From Trichoplax sp. H2 (taxonomy: Eukaryota; Placozoa; Uniplacotomia; Trichoplacea): 64,000 nucleotides of DNA. Shown piece after piece: positions 12,426-24,547 of this stretch; within the stretch, counting starts at the first letter, position 1, and the number at the start of each line of letters is the position of its first letter. The translations under genes were made by a program, and so were the position numbers. A model generated the notes under the pieces. The model saw nothing but the letters and a program-made list of their open reading frames with translations. It had not been told where the DNA came from and did no database searches. The stretch lies in assembly GCA_003344405.1 (NCBI GenBank), contig NOWV01000218.1, forward strand, positions 1 through 64,000, given 5' to 3'.

Positions 12426-15086
12426 TCAAAGCAAGTACGATAGTCGAATTCATTGAGTTAAAAATTTAAAGGAGCCTTAATGGGGTTTTGAGACAAAAGT
12501 GAAAATCTAAACTAAAGACTTAAAATGATAGAATACATTCAATTTACTTGAGAAGATAAATCTTTAACATAGACAGGTGAGTTTCTATCAGAAAATGTAA
12601 GCTAATTATTGGATATAAAAACGATATTATACTCTCTGTAAGTTAATAAATTTCCTCTGGCATAGAGCAATCATTCTTTATCTCTTATTAATACTAAGAT
12701 TACTGTCAAAGATGTAGATTATGATACAATGATGAAGTAGATAAAGGGTTTTAAATTTACAGTCTATAGTAATTATTAAATCTTGATGGAACTTTGTAAA
12801 TTTTGAATCAATTTGATGTAATACTATGAAGAAGATATCTTTATTGATTTGTTGCAATGGATATCCAATGCGATTATAATTATGTACCATAATTGATAAT
12901 TCATTTGCATAGAAAGATCATAAAATTGACCGACGTTCAAACAGCAAAGTTGTTTTGTCAGAAAATCATAATTCTAAACTATGATTGCATTCTTGATACT
13001 GAATTAGATCCATCATTGTGAGGCAAATAAACGCCTGCATAATAATAATTGATATATGTATAATACGATTTTTGGTATTATTTTGATAGTGGAAGTACGT
13101 CTCGATAAATGACTAAATATTAATATTCATAGCTATATAATTTTGGTCGATATTTGACCTTAACTCCATTCTATACCCATTAATGAGGAAGTTATGCTTA
13201 AATTTTTTCTACATGTTGCACTTTTACCTCTTGAAATGCTGGTTAATAACTATCTAACTGTAGTAATTATATTATTACATGGTAACATTCAATTTATAAA
13301 ATAGATTGATATGATTACACCACCTATCAATACGCATTATATTGATCGCATTAGCTAAGCTACTTATTTGTCAAATGAAAATGGTAACGGCTTCATATTG
13401 CAAATTAGACAAACTATCTAAATATTAATTATTAATATAAAGCTACTAACGGTGATGAGGATATGGACTACTGTATAAGCAAAATTGATATTTTTAGTGT
13501 CAAGGTAAGGCTTACACTATTACTTGTAGCCGATGATGATCTACTGTATAATCATATAATGATTGAATCAATGTAGACATAAGTCCTTGAAACACTAATT
13601 CTACTATGGGTAATTTTAAATAAATACAATACGCTGTGTAGGAGCAGAATATTTTTTGTTTGTTGTTGATATTTTTTATTTAAAGAGATAAAATGTTGCA
13701 GCCAATGTATTTAGTTGACTTGAAATAGTCCTATTGAGATGGTAAGTGCTCTACGTTATATCTATGACTAGCTTATCTCGCGCTCAATTAAGTACTTTTA
13801 TATCATTAATAGTAACCAGTAAAGGATAAGTTGTATGCGTAGTATAATATTCAAGAATTGAAAAAGTTACTACAGAAGAGTGCACTTTCATACACGTATA
13901 GGAGAAATTACTTTATTAAATATTATGGACCACTGTTCTAGTGATCCATGCTAAATACTACCCATCATGGAGCAAATCTTTTATGACTTTGCCATAATTT
14001 ATTTTCTTACTATACGCATTATTGAAATGATGAAATAATCAATCTAAGAAGCATGATGAATTCAATTTTTGACCTGCTGGAACTAATCATCATAGTAAAA
14101 TGATATTAGTTTGACTTTTTAACACTATAATTATTTATTCAAGTAATAATCCGAGCATAATACAGTAGAGCGATCACGCGGTACCGATCATCATAAGCTT
14201 GATATTACTTTTATAACAGACTTTCATTACTATTAATGGCAGTTGCAATTCAATATTTTGTAGTCAAGCTACGCATCGTAAAATCGAATAAAGATTAACC
14301 TAGGGATACCATGGTATATCAGTCTTGGCGACCACTGGCATCATTGTCATTTTCAATCGTTCTTCAAATGGGCTTAGTTCAGCTATGATGAACATTTTAT
14401 ACTCGTAACATTCAATCTTTCGCTGCGCTACTCTACTCGGATATAGATCATCTAGTTTTTATGTTTCAAGCCTAATTTGGATTCATCATGGTGTTACAAT
14501 CGGTTTGCTATCCATCTACTGTAGATGTTTCAGTGATTATTGTCATTATTTTATTTGTTTTCCTTTAAATGATCGTACTATAATGTAGGCAATTCTTTAC
14601 AATCACTTGGTATACTTGCATTTTTATTTTATTTTCTGAATATAATTATTGGATGCCATTGCTTGGTGTATAGTGTAATGATTCATTTCCAACAGCCGTA
14701 ATCTCGTTTATTGTAACTGAGCATTAAAAGTATTTATTAGGTGGACCCTAATTACCTTGGGCAATTACAGAAAAAACTACCCGATAGAAATCATTAGAAG
14801 TGAAAATGGCTCCATCTTGACATGATCCATAGGAATGATTGAATTGACGTCAATGGTTACCCAGGGAAAAGGGCGTCGACGTATATTAACAACTGTTCCG
14901 TATTCAAGCTTTTGTACAGTATAGATGCAACTTTGATACAGGGTACTGTCGTGGTCAAGTCGTTGTGCTGAGTCAATGACTTATTAACCTGCTGCTGGTA
15001 TGAATTTGGATGGCAAGAATGATGAATTCATGAATTCATTCAATTTACCTATTTATTTTATTTATTCAAACTACAAAAAGTTCGCA
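12426..15086. other. Gene-poor AT-rich region
   Basis: Both strands were read. It contains no exon I can support. The likely 3' end signal of the GPCR (AATAAA, 12645-12650) is the only feature. ORFs here are short and have no family resemblance. Confidence 0.5.
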
Positions 15087-15176
15087 AGTCTGGTTACAAC
15101 AGCGAATTTGTATGAAATCTGAATCTCTTACTGGGAAATGTGGTTTAAAAATTTGGAAGGGTTCGACTCCCAGACT
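15087..15176 (+). other. Pol III B-box-like sequence with flanking 7-bp inverted repeat
   Basis: GGTTCGACTCC (15161-15169 region) fits the RNA polymerase III B-box consensus GGTTCGANTCC. The ends of a 90-bp interval, AGTCTGG (15087-15093) and CCAGACT (15170-15176), are perfectly complementary like an acceptor stem. There is no recognisable A box or anticodon arm, and the T-arm does not register with the putative acceptor stem. It is therefore not called a tRNA. It may be a decayed tRNA-derived element or coincidence. Confidence 0.25.
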
Positions 15177-15770
15177 ATATACTGTACAGTGAATAGAATG
15201 AATAAACTGACAAAACACCAGCACCAATTTACAATAGAATTCAATGATACCAGACAGTACAGTATAGTGATCTAATGGTGAAGACTTGGCTTAGTCTTAC
15301 GACTGGTCTTTGGCTGTGTTTATTAAAGGAAAGAGCGATAGGACTGTTCTGAATTGGCTATTGTATAATACAATCTACAGCTTTCAATCAAACTGTTATG
15401 ATGTTGTAAGATCCCCAGGGTCTGTGGTTGGCCTTTTTTTCTTTTAAAAGGGAACGGTTTTGTACTTTTGATTTGTTCTATCAATGTAGTCTATCATACT
15501 TTTATTGGGGTTGCATCGTTTTGAGTTGCGTCTGTGTTGCAGCCTTTTGCACCAAGTACTAGTGTCATGAAAGATTTCTTGGACAGTTGAAGTTAATAAA
15601 CAGCAATAGCATGTATTAATATTGTCAACAGAATGATGACAACGATGAAGACACTAGGTTGGTTGACTGTGGATGAAGTAGTCATTGTATAAATGTCGTA
15701 ACCAATGATGAGTATGAAGAGAAGTCGGCAAGGCCGAATACAGTAATACAATAGTACAAAATGAGGAAAC

Positions 15771-16020
15771 TATTCTACTCTTCGGAGTAGCTTTGTGTAC
15801 TACCGATGGCATTTATGTGACTACGCTGTATGTTGTGTCATGGTTAGAATATACAGATTAGGTAGCAATGCATTACTCCTCTGCTACAGCATCGTATTCT
15901 ACTCTTCGGAGTAGTTTTGTGTACTACCGATGGCATTTGTGTGACTACGCTGTATGTTGTGTCATGGTTAGAATATACAGTTTAGGTAGCAATTCATTAC
16001 TCCTCTACTACTGCATACTG
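15771..16020 (+). repeat. 124-bp tandem duplication with cTTCGg hairpins
   Basis: Two nearly identical copies start at 15771 and 15895 (period 124 bp); they differ at only a few positions. Each copy begins with CTACTCTTCGGAGTAG (15775-15790 and 15899-15914), a 6-bp perfect stem closed by a C-G pair on a TTCG loop. The rest of each unit includes GTGTACTACCGATGGCATT and a TATGTTGTGTCATGG stretch. No ORF spans the unit. Confidence 0.9.
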
Positions 16021-17001
16021 TTCAACTAGGCATTGGTGGAAATCGCTGTTTTAGATCCATGAAGAATAATTGAATCATGGAGTATAGTAGATGATTGCAT
16101 GTCAATTAGGCAATAAAGTAATAAGATTACTACTGTATCTATGACATCGAATGCAGCATCAGTAAGATTACATGACGGTCGTACTGTAGAATTATACTGT
16201 ACACATTTGGCTTTTGAATGTTCGAAAGGCATACCATGGATTTTGCGGATACCCTACGGTACAATCTGTCGTCGAAGCTATAAAAGCTGGGAGTTTTTAA
16301 GGGATATGACCATGATCGATGGGCAACATCAAGATGTTCAAGCTAGTCATTTAATTCAAGAAAAGGCAACAGAGATTTTGGCTTAGCTAGGTGATATTAT
16401 GGTGATTGTATAATTAATTAATTAATTATTCGAAAAAGAAGTGAGTCACTCACTGACTCATACTATACAGTGTACAGTACTTTTAACATTGGTTGTAGTG
16501 TACTGTATGGTTTGCACAGGAAAAGTCGACTTGTTTAGCTCAAGTATGAACTCAACATTGAGTGAACAATCCAGTGCAACAGTCCATACAGTGCTATACT
16601 GCTTCTCGGGATCAAAGTACAGTCATAGGCTACTAAAAAAATGGGGTATAAAAATATCAACATCATGGTAGAGGAAAAAAAGGAAAAGGAAAAGCGATCA
16701 GCCTATCGACAGACTCGTCAAACTAAAATGCAAAAAATGATCATTGGAGTGGGACTGACCATCAGTACAGTACGTACTGTAGTAGCAGCTACTCGATACA
16801 GTACTGTACTTACAGTCGGCAGACTACTGTACTAAGACTGTACAGTACTTACAGTCGGCAGACTACTGTACTAAGATTGTAGGCAATGGTGACGGTACCG
16901 TAGTCTACAGTACGGTACGTACAGTACAAAAATTTCGACCAAAGTTCGAATACTGTACTGTACAGTGTACAGTACACTGCCAGTCTACAGTACATGCCCT
17001 A
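16021..17001. repeat. Region dense in TACTGTA/TACAGTA palindromic words
   Basis: From 16460 to about 17000 the sequence is packed with overlapping self-complementary words of the GTACTGTAC / TGTACAGTAC type, including a local direct repeat around ACAGTCGGCAGACTACTGTACTAAGA (near 16812 and 16851). An 81-codon ORF at 16141-16386 precedes it; it has reasonable composition but no recognisable family, and I do not call it a gene. Confidence 0.7.
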
Positions 17002-20000
17002 TACAGACGTACAGGACGGACTGTACTGGGATGATCCACTGGACGAGTATATAACAAACAAACAAGCCCAACGCCGATTCATTGTCGTGGGATATTTTGC
17101 GTCAGAAAAGTGGTACAGCTTCGTACAGTATATGTTGGAAAAGAAACGTCTGCTTTACTTTACGTTTTCGCTGTCATTAATTCAATAAAAACTCATTGAA
17201 CCTTTTCTATCTTAGGTAAGTTCTTTTCTTTCGTTCGTCATTTGCATAGCGTGTTGATGACTAGCTTTAAAGAAGCCTACAATTGGAGGTTGTGTTATGC
17301 TCCGCGGCCGCTATCGATATCGATGACGTACTGTATTTTAATGTTGTAATACTCTAGTCATCCCTATATGGTGCTAGCACCTTGCATGTTTAGAAGGTTG
17401 AAGGCGCTTTTTGCTATCTACAATCGTTGTATCTTTTCTTGAGGACATCATATCGATCAGATTTTAGGATAGGCATACAACGTTATGTTACGCAGGATAA
17501 TTGGATATGGAGTATGTACAGATGCATTTTACTCTATTGAAGATGACCGGAATGGAAGGAACAATATAGCGTTGACTGTTCTGTACAGTGCTACAGTAGT
17601 TCAGCGTCCTCGTCGTTCCGGTCAATTAAAGCTCAACGTTAAGCCTGTTTATGTAGTGTTCTACATAGAATAGAAGATTGTTTGTTGCATGGCCGTATCC
17701 TGGCCATGATCTGCTATTGAGCGTTATTCATGGAGTAAGAAATAAACAGTAAGAGGAATGGCCGCAATTATTAGAGGATCGCATATTTTTTTGTTTATGA
17801 CGTACCATCATGGTGGTGTAGGCCCGTATCTTCCATTGGTTGTAGTCATCAATGATCGAATTCTTGACCGTCGACACTGTACAGTATATATACGCTATAT
17901 CAGAAGACTCATTGGACATGTTATTTTTCAAGTTATGTTTGATTTCTTTTTATCATTCTTCTAAAAAGTGATACTATTACTACTTTGAGAAAAGATTCTT
18001 CTACCAGAATGAAATGAATTTTATCAAATAATTTTCCTCCTCGGAATAATTCGATACAAGTTATTATTAAAGGGCCCTGCCGGCTTCCGTACCATCTCTA
18101 CAATAGTACTGTACAGTGTACAGTACGCTCAGCAAAGTACCGTACGGTGACGTGTGAATTGACTGTACTGGCAGTAACAGGCCAGAATAATAATAACAAA
18201 TCATCATGGCGTTCATAGACAAGTCCATCTCCATTTTCGATAACCTGGATTTGAAGATCAATTAGGATAGCTTTTCTACCATTTCACGACTTGATAGTGC
18301 GATAGTAGAATAAATGATTGCTACATACTAAAACTGTAATAACAAGCTAATCATCTTGATACACTAGTTGACAGTAAAGACAAAAATATCAATGAACGAA
18401 AAGCTGTTTTGAAAATAGACAGGGAACAAAGGTGCGGTTTTTGTTTCGTATTTTTGATCGGTCATGTCTTACTAGCGTTCCTTCTTCATATCCAACCATC
18501 ATCTTGTTGTAGTTACTACTATACCAATAGCCTAGCTAGCTAACTATGTATCAAGTCTGGAATAAAGATAGGCATATCAGAAGAGCAGATTGTAGTTGAA
18601 TCATTCCAAAATATCTTGATCGTCTATTGTTCATTCTACGTCGTATGATGAAGAAACTAAACAAAACATGAAATGGACGCACGGACGTTTGGATTTGCAT
18701 CGGAAAATTAAGCTGTTTTGTTGTTGTCTATTTGACTGATTGCCGTTTCTAGTACAACATCTCCTGCATCCAGTAGTGATTTTCTATCGATCAGACAGTA
18801 TTTACAGTAAGAAGATTGCTAGAACCAATAGTGGTCCAACAGTGAAAATCGATATTAATAAATCTTCATCGTGGTACAATTCTACTCATAACAGGTTATC
18901 AAAATGTGAGTACACATCACTACATTGCATCGTTATCCATCATATTTTACACAATGTTGATCTTGTAATAATAACTTGATGTTCAGTAAAGAATTTTCCT
19001 ACAATAGGGCTAGAGTGCAGTAGATAGCGAAATTGGGCCGAGTTATAGGGTAACTCGATACTTGGTAATGTGTGAATGGACACGATACACTTACTTGATA
19101 TAACTAGGATGATAGACTCAAAGTCATTTAGAAGAAATTACAGTACTACCAAATAGATTATGCTGAAATTTTTATTGATTTTACTCACTGTAAATCAATC
19201 TACTTTTACCGTATAGGTAGACGGTATAGAATGTGGGGGTCTGTTAGCCAAGTTAGATGATTTAGTTCTTTTTTCATATAAAATTGAACGCTTTCGAATT
19301 TTTTTTTTTTCAATTCTATCGGCAATCGTAGCACCCCAAAGTGCTTCAAATAGAACTTTTATGTTTAAAGTCTAGTTATTGTAGCTATCAAGTCAATGAA
19401 TATTTTACTTCCTTACAGTTCTACGTCAAAGTCTATTCCTATATCCCCATAAAATAACTAAGCTAATAATGTATTATCAAACACCATACCTTAAATACGC
19501 GTATATCATTCCTATCGGTATTCTAACGCAGCAAAGGATGATGTAAAGAAAAATATTCAATTTACCTAAATTAGACAGACTCAACTAAGGCTATCCAAAA
19601 AAAAAAAATCATTTTATGCTTAAAATAGCGCAGAAATGTTATCAATATGGGTGCGCTCTGAAATACTATAACGATAGCCAATATGAGATGGAATAAATGG
19701 CAATCCCGGAATAAAGTAGTCCATAAAGATCATTCATTATACAACTATAGTTTTGGGTACAGCGAGTATTTCTCTGCAGTAATATATTTCTAATTGAGAG
19801 TACTTCTTCGATCAATGTTAATTATCATGTAGTGCAATCTAATGTTGTAAATAAAAGTTGGATAAATAAGATGCTAGACTGTGACGGTAACACTTGAATC
19901 ATGCAAGATAGTATATTAAATATTGGTTTACTGTACTGCTCAATATACAATATTATAGTATACAGCTATTTCGCGTTACTATTTCTACCTACTGATTGCC

Positions 20001-20492
20001 CTGTTTAATTGTGCCGGTAGATTAAGCTGTTTTCTATCTGGTGTATATTAACGATAACTCAGTCAATCGAATCCTTATACAAGATACCAATCTCTAGTGC
20101 TGTATGATAATGTTATCATTAAATTCAATTTAGTAGTACCTCAAAAATGTATCAGGATACTTGTTCTTACTTCACTCATGATACTGAAGATCGTTGGCTG
20201 AAATTGGCAGTTTTGATGTACGCTTACACTTTTATATATGCTATAGATGTAGTCTTGCTGGCATTGAAACTTGATATACAGCATATGACATGAAGAACTT
20301 GAAGAGATGAGCATTGCTTGTTCGTCGTAGTATCGTACAATGGATTAGCAAAAATATGAAATTTCTCAACTTTATCAAATAATTGATAGAGCTTTAATTA
20401 AATTAGATTGACTCGATATCGAAAAGTGATAAATTGCGTTTGTATTAAAAAATTGAACGCTCATTCTTTTATTTTATAATTTAGTGTTTAAG
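17002..20492. other. Gene-poor region upstream of WDR26
   Basis: No gene supported on either strand. It holds further TACTGTAC words (18110-18150). At 17302-17324 overlapping CCGCGG, GCGGCCGC, ATCGAT, GATATC and ATCGAT sites stand out in an AT-rich background. Short ORFs at 17.0, 17.5, 17.8 and 18.7 kb have no recognisable similarity. A 5' non-coding exon or promoter of WDR26 may lie in the last part, but I cannot place it. Confidence 0.45.
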
Positions 20493-20612
20493 TGACTTCA
20501 CGCAAGTCTGGCATCATCTGACGACGAGACTGCAATAGGTCTGTCTCCGCCGCCACGCAAAAAAGTTTGTTTGGAGCTCACAGCTGCACGGTGTTCATAT
20601 AACGAAGGTGAT

Positions 20613-23600
20613 ATGCAATCTAGCGATGCTGTTCGAGAATCAGAAGCTGAGCGTATGAAAGCGTCGATTTCCTCTTCTACAAAATTGGTTAATTCAGTAA
20701 ATTCGAATGGCGTTCATGACGTTGTTAATGGAAACTCTGATAAAGCAGTATTACCGACTGTTAAACTTTCACAAGACGAACAAGATGTAGTTAGGCTGAT
20801 TGGTCAGCATTTGCTTTCGTTAGGGTTAAAGTAAGTACTTTTTCTGAAAAAATTGATAATGACGATCATTACCTGCTTGTTATTACTTCATTTAATATCG
20901 TTTTTATGAAGTTTATTTCAATCACGACGTTGAATGGCAATTTAACCTTTTGTTGTGTATATCCAAAATTTACGCTAATCAATTTATTACTTTAGCCGTG
21001 CTGCTGAAGAATTGGTCCACGAATCAGGCTGCATGTTGGAGCACCCTATAGCTGTGAAATTTAAAGTGTGTGTTTTAGAAGGGAATTGGGATAAGGTAAA
21101 ATTGTAACTTTTCTATTTTCGAGTTTTAATTGATTGCAGTTTCTTTTCAAGGGTAGCTATTTTATCATCACTTAAATCAACCATGAGTACTGTATACTTG
21201 TAAAAACTTGACAACTATTACTATTAAAAACTGTATTAATTAATATTAAAAAGAAATACCCATTGTATTACGAAACTGTAGGCGGAGACTCTTCTTTCAG
21301 AATTTAGACCTATGCTAAAGTCTGAAAAGAATTTAAAGGTAACTTTACAGGCTTCAATTTATTGAAAGATATTTTATAATCATTTTCGATTTTCATTTTA
21401 GCGATATCTCACTCAGTACAATGTTATACTTAGACCATGATTTTTATTGAAATGCAAAAAATTTTTTTGTTTTCAATTTTTTAGAAAATTAGATTTCTTA
21501 TTTTGGAACAAAAATACTTAGAACTTATTGAAGATAATAAAGAAATTGATGCATTGATTTGCTTAAGAAATGAAATTACTTCATTAAAGTATAGTATTGA
21601 TAGAGTCCACGAATTAAGTCGGTAAGATTATAATTTACGAGATTCATAACAAATTATCCGACGTACTAATAATAATATTATTGGCCATACTTCAAGGTTA
21701 ATAATGTGCAGTAACAAAGAAGACTTGCGAATACAAGCCAGTTGGGATGGAAAAGGCGCCCTATCGAGACAAAAGCTTATGGACAAACTTCAAGGTAGAT
21801 ACATGTAGAATGTATCTTGCGTGTTATATGGAAAATATATTTTAAATTATCCTTACTATACCTTACCACAGACAGAGTAATATATTTTGTACTTGTTATC
21901 GTATTAAAATCATAGGTTATATTCCGCCAACATTACTGTTACCTCCTAATCGATTGCGGATGCTGTTAAGACAAGCGATGGATTTACATAGAGAGAGATG
22001 CTTAATTAATAACACTAAGATTACTGAAGAATCATTACTGGCTGACCACTCTTGTAATAGGTGTGGTATTTATCTTATATATTAATGACATCGATCAGTC
22101 ATTAATCTGTACTCTAGTTAATATTATGACTTATTCTTGTCTCATTTATTTATTTTTTAGGCATAATTTACCTTGTATAACGAAACAAATTTTAACTGAT
22201 CATAGTGACCAAGTAAGAAAGATGGAACCTAAAATGTTGATATTGTTTAATCTAGTTTGCTTCGGAAAATTCCTAATCATAAAATCTACTTATCTGTTTG
22301 TGATCGCTACAAAAATAACAGGTTTGGTATGTTCAGTTTTCACACGATGGCCAAAAATTAGCTACTGGATCTAAAGATACTAGTGTAATAATTTGGAGGC
22401 TAAATGTAAGTGACACATTTTGGATTAAGCTTCATACTATAGGTCAATGCTAGGATAATTTAGGTTGCTTTTATGTTATAATCCAATCATAGAATGGAAA
22501 GTTTGAAAAAGTGCAAAAGTTTAAAGATCGTGCTGACTGTGTTAGTTTCTTGGCATGGAGTCCTGACGATAAATATTTGCTCATTTGTGGTCCTGAGAGC
22601 GTTTCAGATGCAACTGTTTTAAACGTTGAGGTTGGTTGATATTTAAGTTCATAATATATCGATTGATGTTGTCATCGGTGTTGATATGAAATCTAAGGAT
22701 CACTGTACTAATATGGTATACAACTTTTATTCTACTCTTAGACCGGTGAAGTCCAGTGTAGGGTACACAATTATTCAGAAGACCAATTAATGTTGGGTGA
22801 TTGGACAAAAGATGGTCAAAAATTTGTAGTAGCTGGTCCGAAGGGCCAATTTTATGAATGTGTATGTATAATTTAAGTATCTGTTTGCGAGATGGCTACA
22901 ATCTTGATCATGTAAATGATATCTGATTGCAGCATTGTGGTAATTTCTACTTTCTAATTGTATGTTGTTGGGTGCAGAATTTAGAAGGGACTGTGCTTAA
23001 ATCGTGGGATGGGGTTCGTGTACAAGGCCTTCGATGCCATAAAGATGGTAAAACTGTACTTGCCGCGGATACCCATATGCGTATTAAATCGTATAATTTT
23101 GCAGATAAAACAGATCGATTTATGTAAGTTATATAACTTATTGAGTATCTTCTAATGTTACATAAGATAACCAATTAATTTTAAAAATAAATTTCATCGG
23201 CATAGATTACAGGAAGATCATCCTATAATGTCGTTTGACCAATGTAAAAGTGGACGCTATGTCGTATTAAACATGTCTGGTCAGGTAAGATTGAGTATTT
23301 AAGAATAAATATATCAAGACTGGTATGCAGTACGAGGTAGTATGAATCAGCTTGTTTATTTTTATAGTATAACTTTGCTCAGTAATTTTATTCAAATTTC
23401 GAAATCTTCTGCATCTTTAAAGGGGCTACATTTATGGGATATCAAGACTAGTTGTCTAGTTCGTAAATTTAGAGGTGTAAAGCAGGGAAATGATGCAATA
23501 TTTTCCTGCTTTGGAGGAATAGACGATAGTTTTGTGGCCAGTGGTAGTGAAGGTATTGCAATCACTTATTTTTGTACATCTTAATTGATTTTTCTGCTTA

Positions 23601-23910
23601 ATTATGTGTAATACTTGACTTGTCTAGATCATGAAGTTTACATATTTCATGTAAGGCATGAGTCACCTGTAGCTGTGTTATCCGGCCATACTAAGACAGT
23701 AAATTGTGTTAGTTGGAATTCCAATGATGTAAACATGATTGCTTCGGCTAGTGATGATGGTACTGTACGTATTTGGGGTCCATCGGATTCTGATAATGGT
23801 AAGTTTACAAGATTCCTTATACTGCCTTTCTACCTAAATATCCTACGTGGGTTATTCTAAAATATTTTTCTTTTCCTATATAATTAGAGGACGAATGTAC
23901 CTACTTTTAG
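20613..23910 (+). CDS. WDR26: WD repeat-containing protein 26, CTLH/GID E3 ligase subunit
   Basis: Scaffold/substrate-recruiting subunit of the CTLH (GID) ubiquitin ligase. Exons: 20613-20830, 20996-21095, 21282-21338, 21485-21621, 21697-21794, 21916-22060, 22161-22212, 22322-22405, 22493-22630, 22742-22861, 22978-23123, 23206-23284, 23423-23552, 23628-23798, 23888-23910. From the ATG at 20613 this gives 565 aa. Order: LisH ([15 protein letters not shown]), CTLH ([21 protein letters not shown]), a helical region with [13 protein letters not shown], then WD40 repeats including [31 protein letters not shown] and [13 protein letters not shown]. The frame stays open upstream of the chosen ATG (SPPPRKKVCLE) up to a TGA at about 20493, so the true start may lie in an unseen 5' exon. 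The stop TAG at 23908 lies 0.6 kb from the convergent DTL stop; AATAAA at 24122 is a possible poly(A) signal. Confidence 0.95.
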
Positions 23911-24547
23911 TATTGAAATGGTGGGAATATAGTACTGTATTCATTGTTTGGGATTTCATGTACAAAATTTTTCAATATGGTTCCTGATCCATGATAACTG
24001 TAATTGCAAAGATCTATATCATGTTTTATGTTAATTAGTTTACATATTGGCTTCACGTGCGATCCTTTTCGTATTAACCATGGTATTTATTACTGCTGTG
24101 ATATTGTTTGATTGTTTTATCAATAAAGATTCGAATATTAAATTTAAGGAACTATTTTTATTATTTGCTTTAAATTAAATGAATAGTTTACTGTACATGT
24201 TTGAAAGTTGGTCCAACATATATAAAGAATATGAGCGCTTGCAACCCTAAACGTGCTCGAGTTTCGGTACAATATTAGCTTTCGCATAAGATAAAGATTA
24301 TTTCTTATATTAACGTTTGGAGATGATTGATTGTTTTAAGTAAGATTTTAGCCTATTTACACATTCATTGTATTTATTAGTTACTTTTATCGTAAAATTT
24401 TGGTAGATAAAAGTATAGTATCAATTTATCGTCACTTCAGTGTTAAAATAGTTTACAGGATGGTCAATATATACGCTTATTAACAGTAATTAATATACTA
24501 AATTATACAAATATTCAACCAGGTCAGGCACAGTTTCATAAAGATGT

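Noticed and set aside
15087-15176. Possible tRNA gene (B-box and 7-bp acceptor-like stem)
   Set aside because: No A box or anticodon arm, and the TTCGA loop is out of register with the putative acceptor stem; kept only as a B-box-like element.
16141-16386. 81-codon plus-strand ORF
   Set aside because: Composition is reasonable but there is no recognised domain, and it is embedded in a repeat-rich region; not enough to call a gene.
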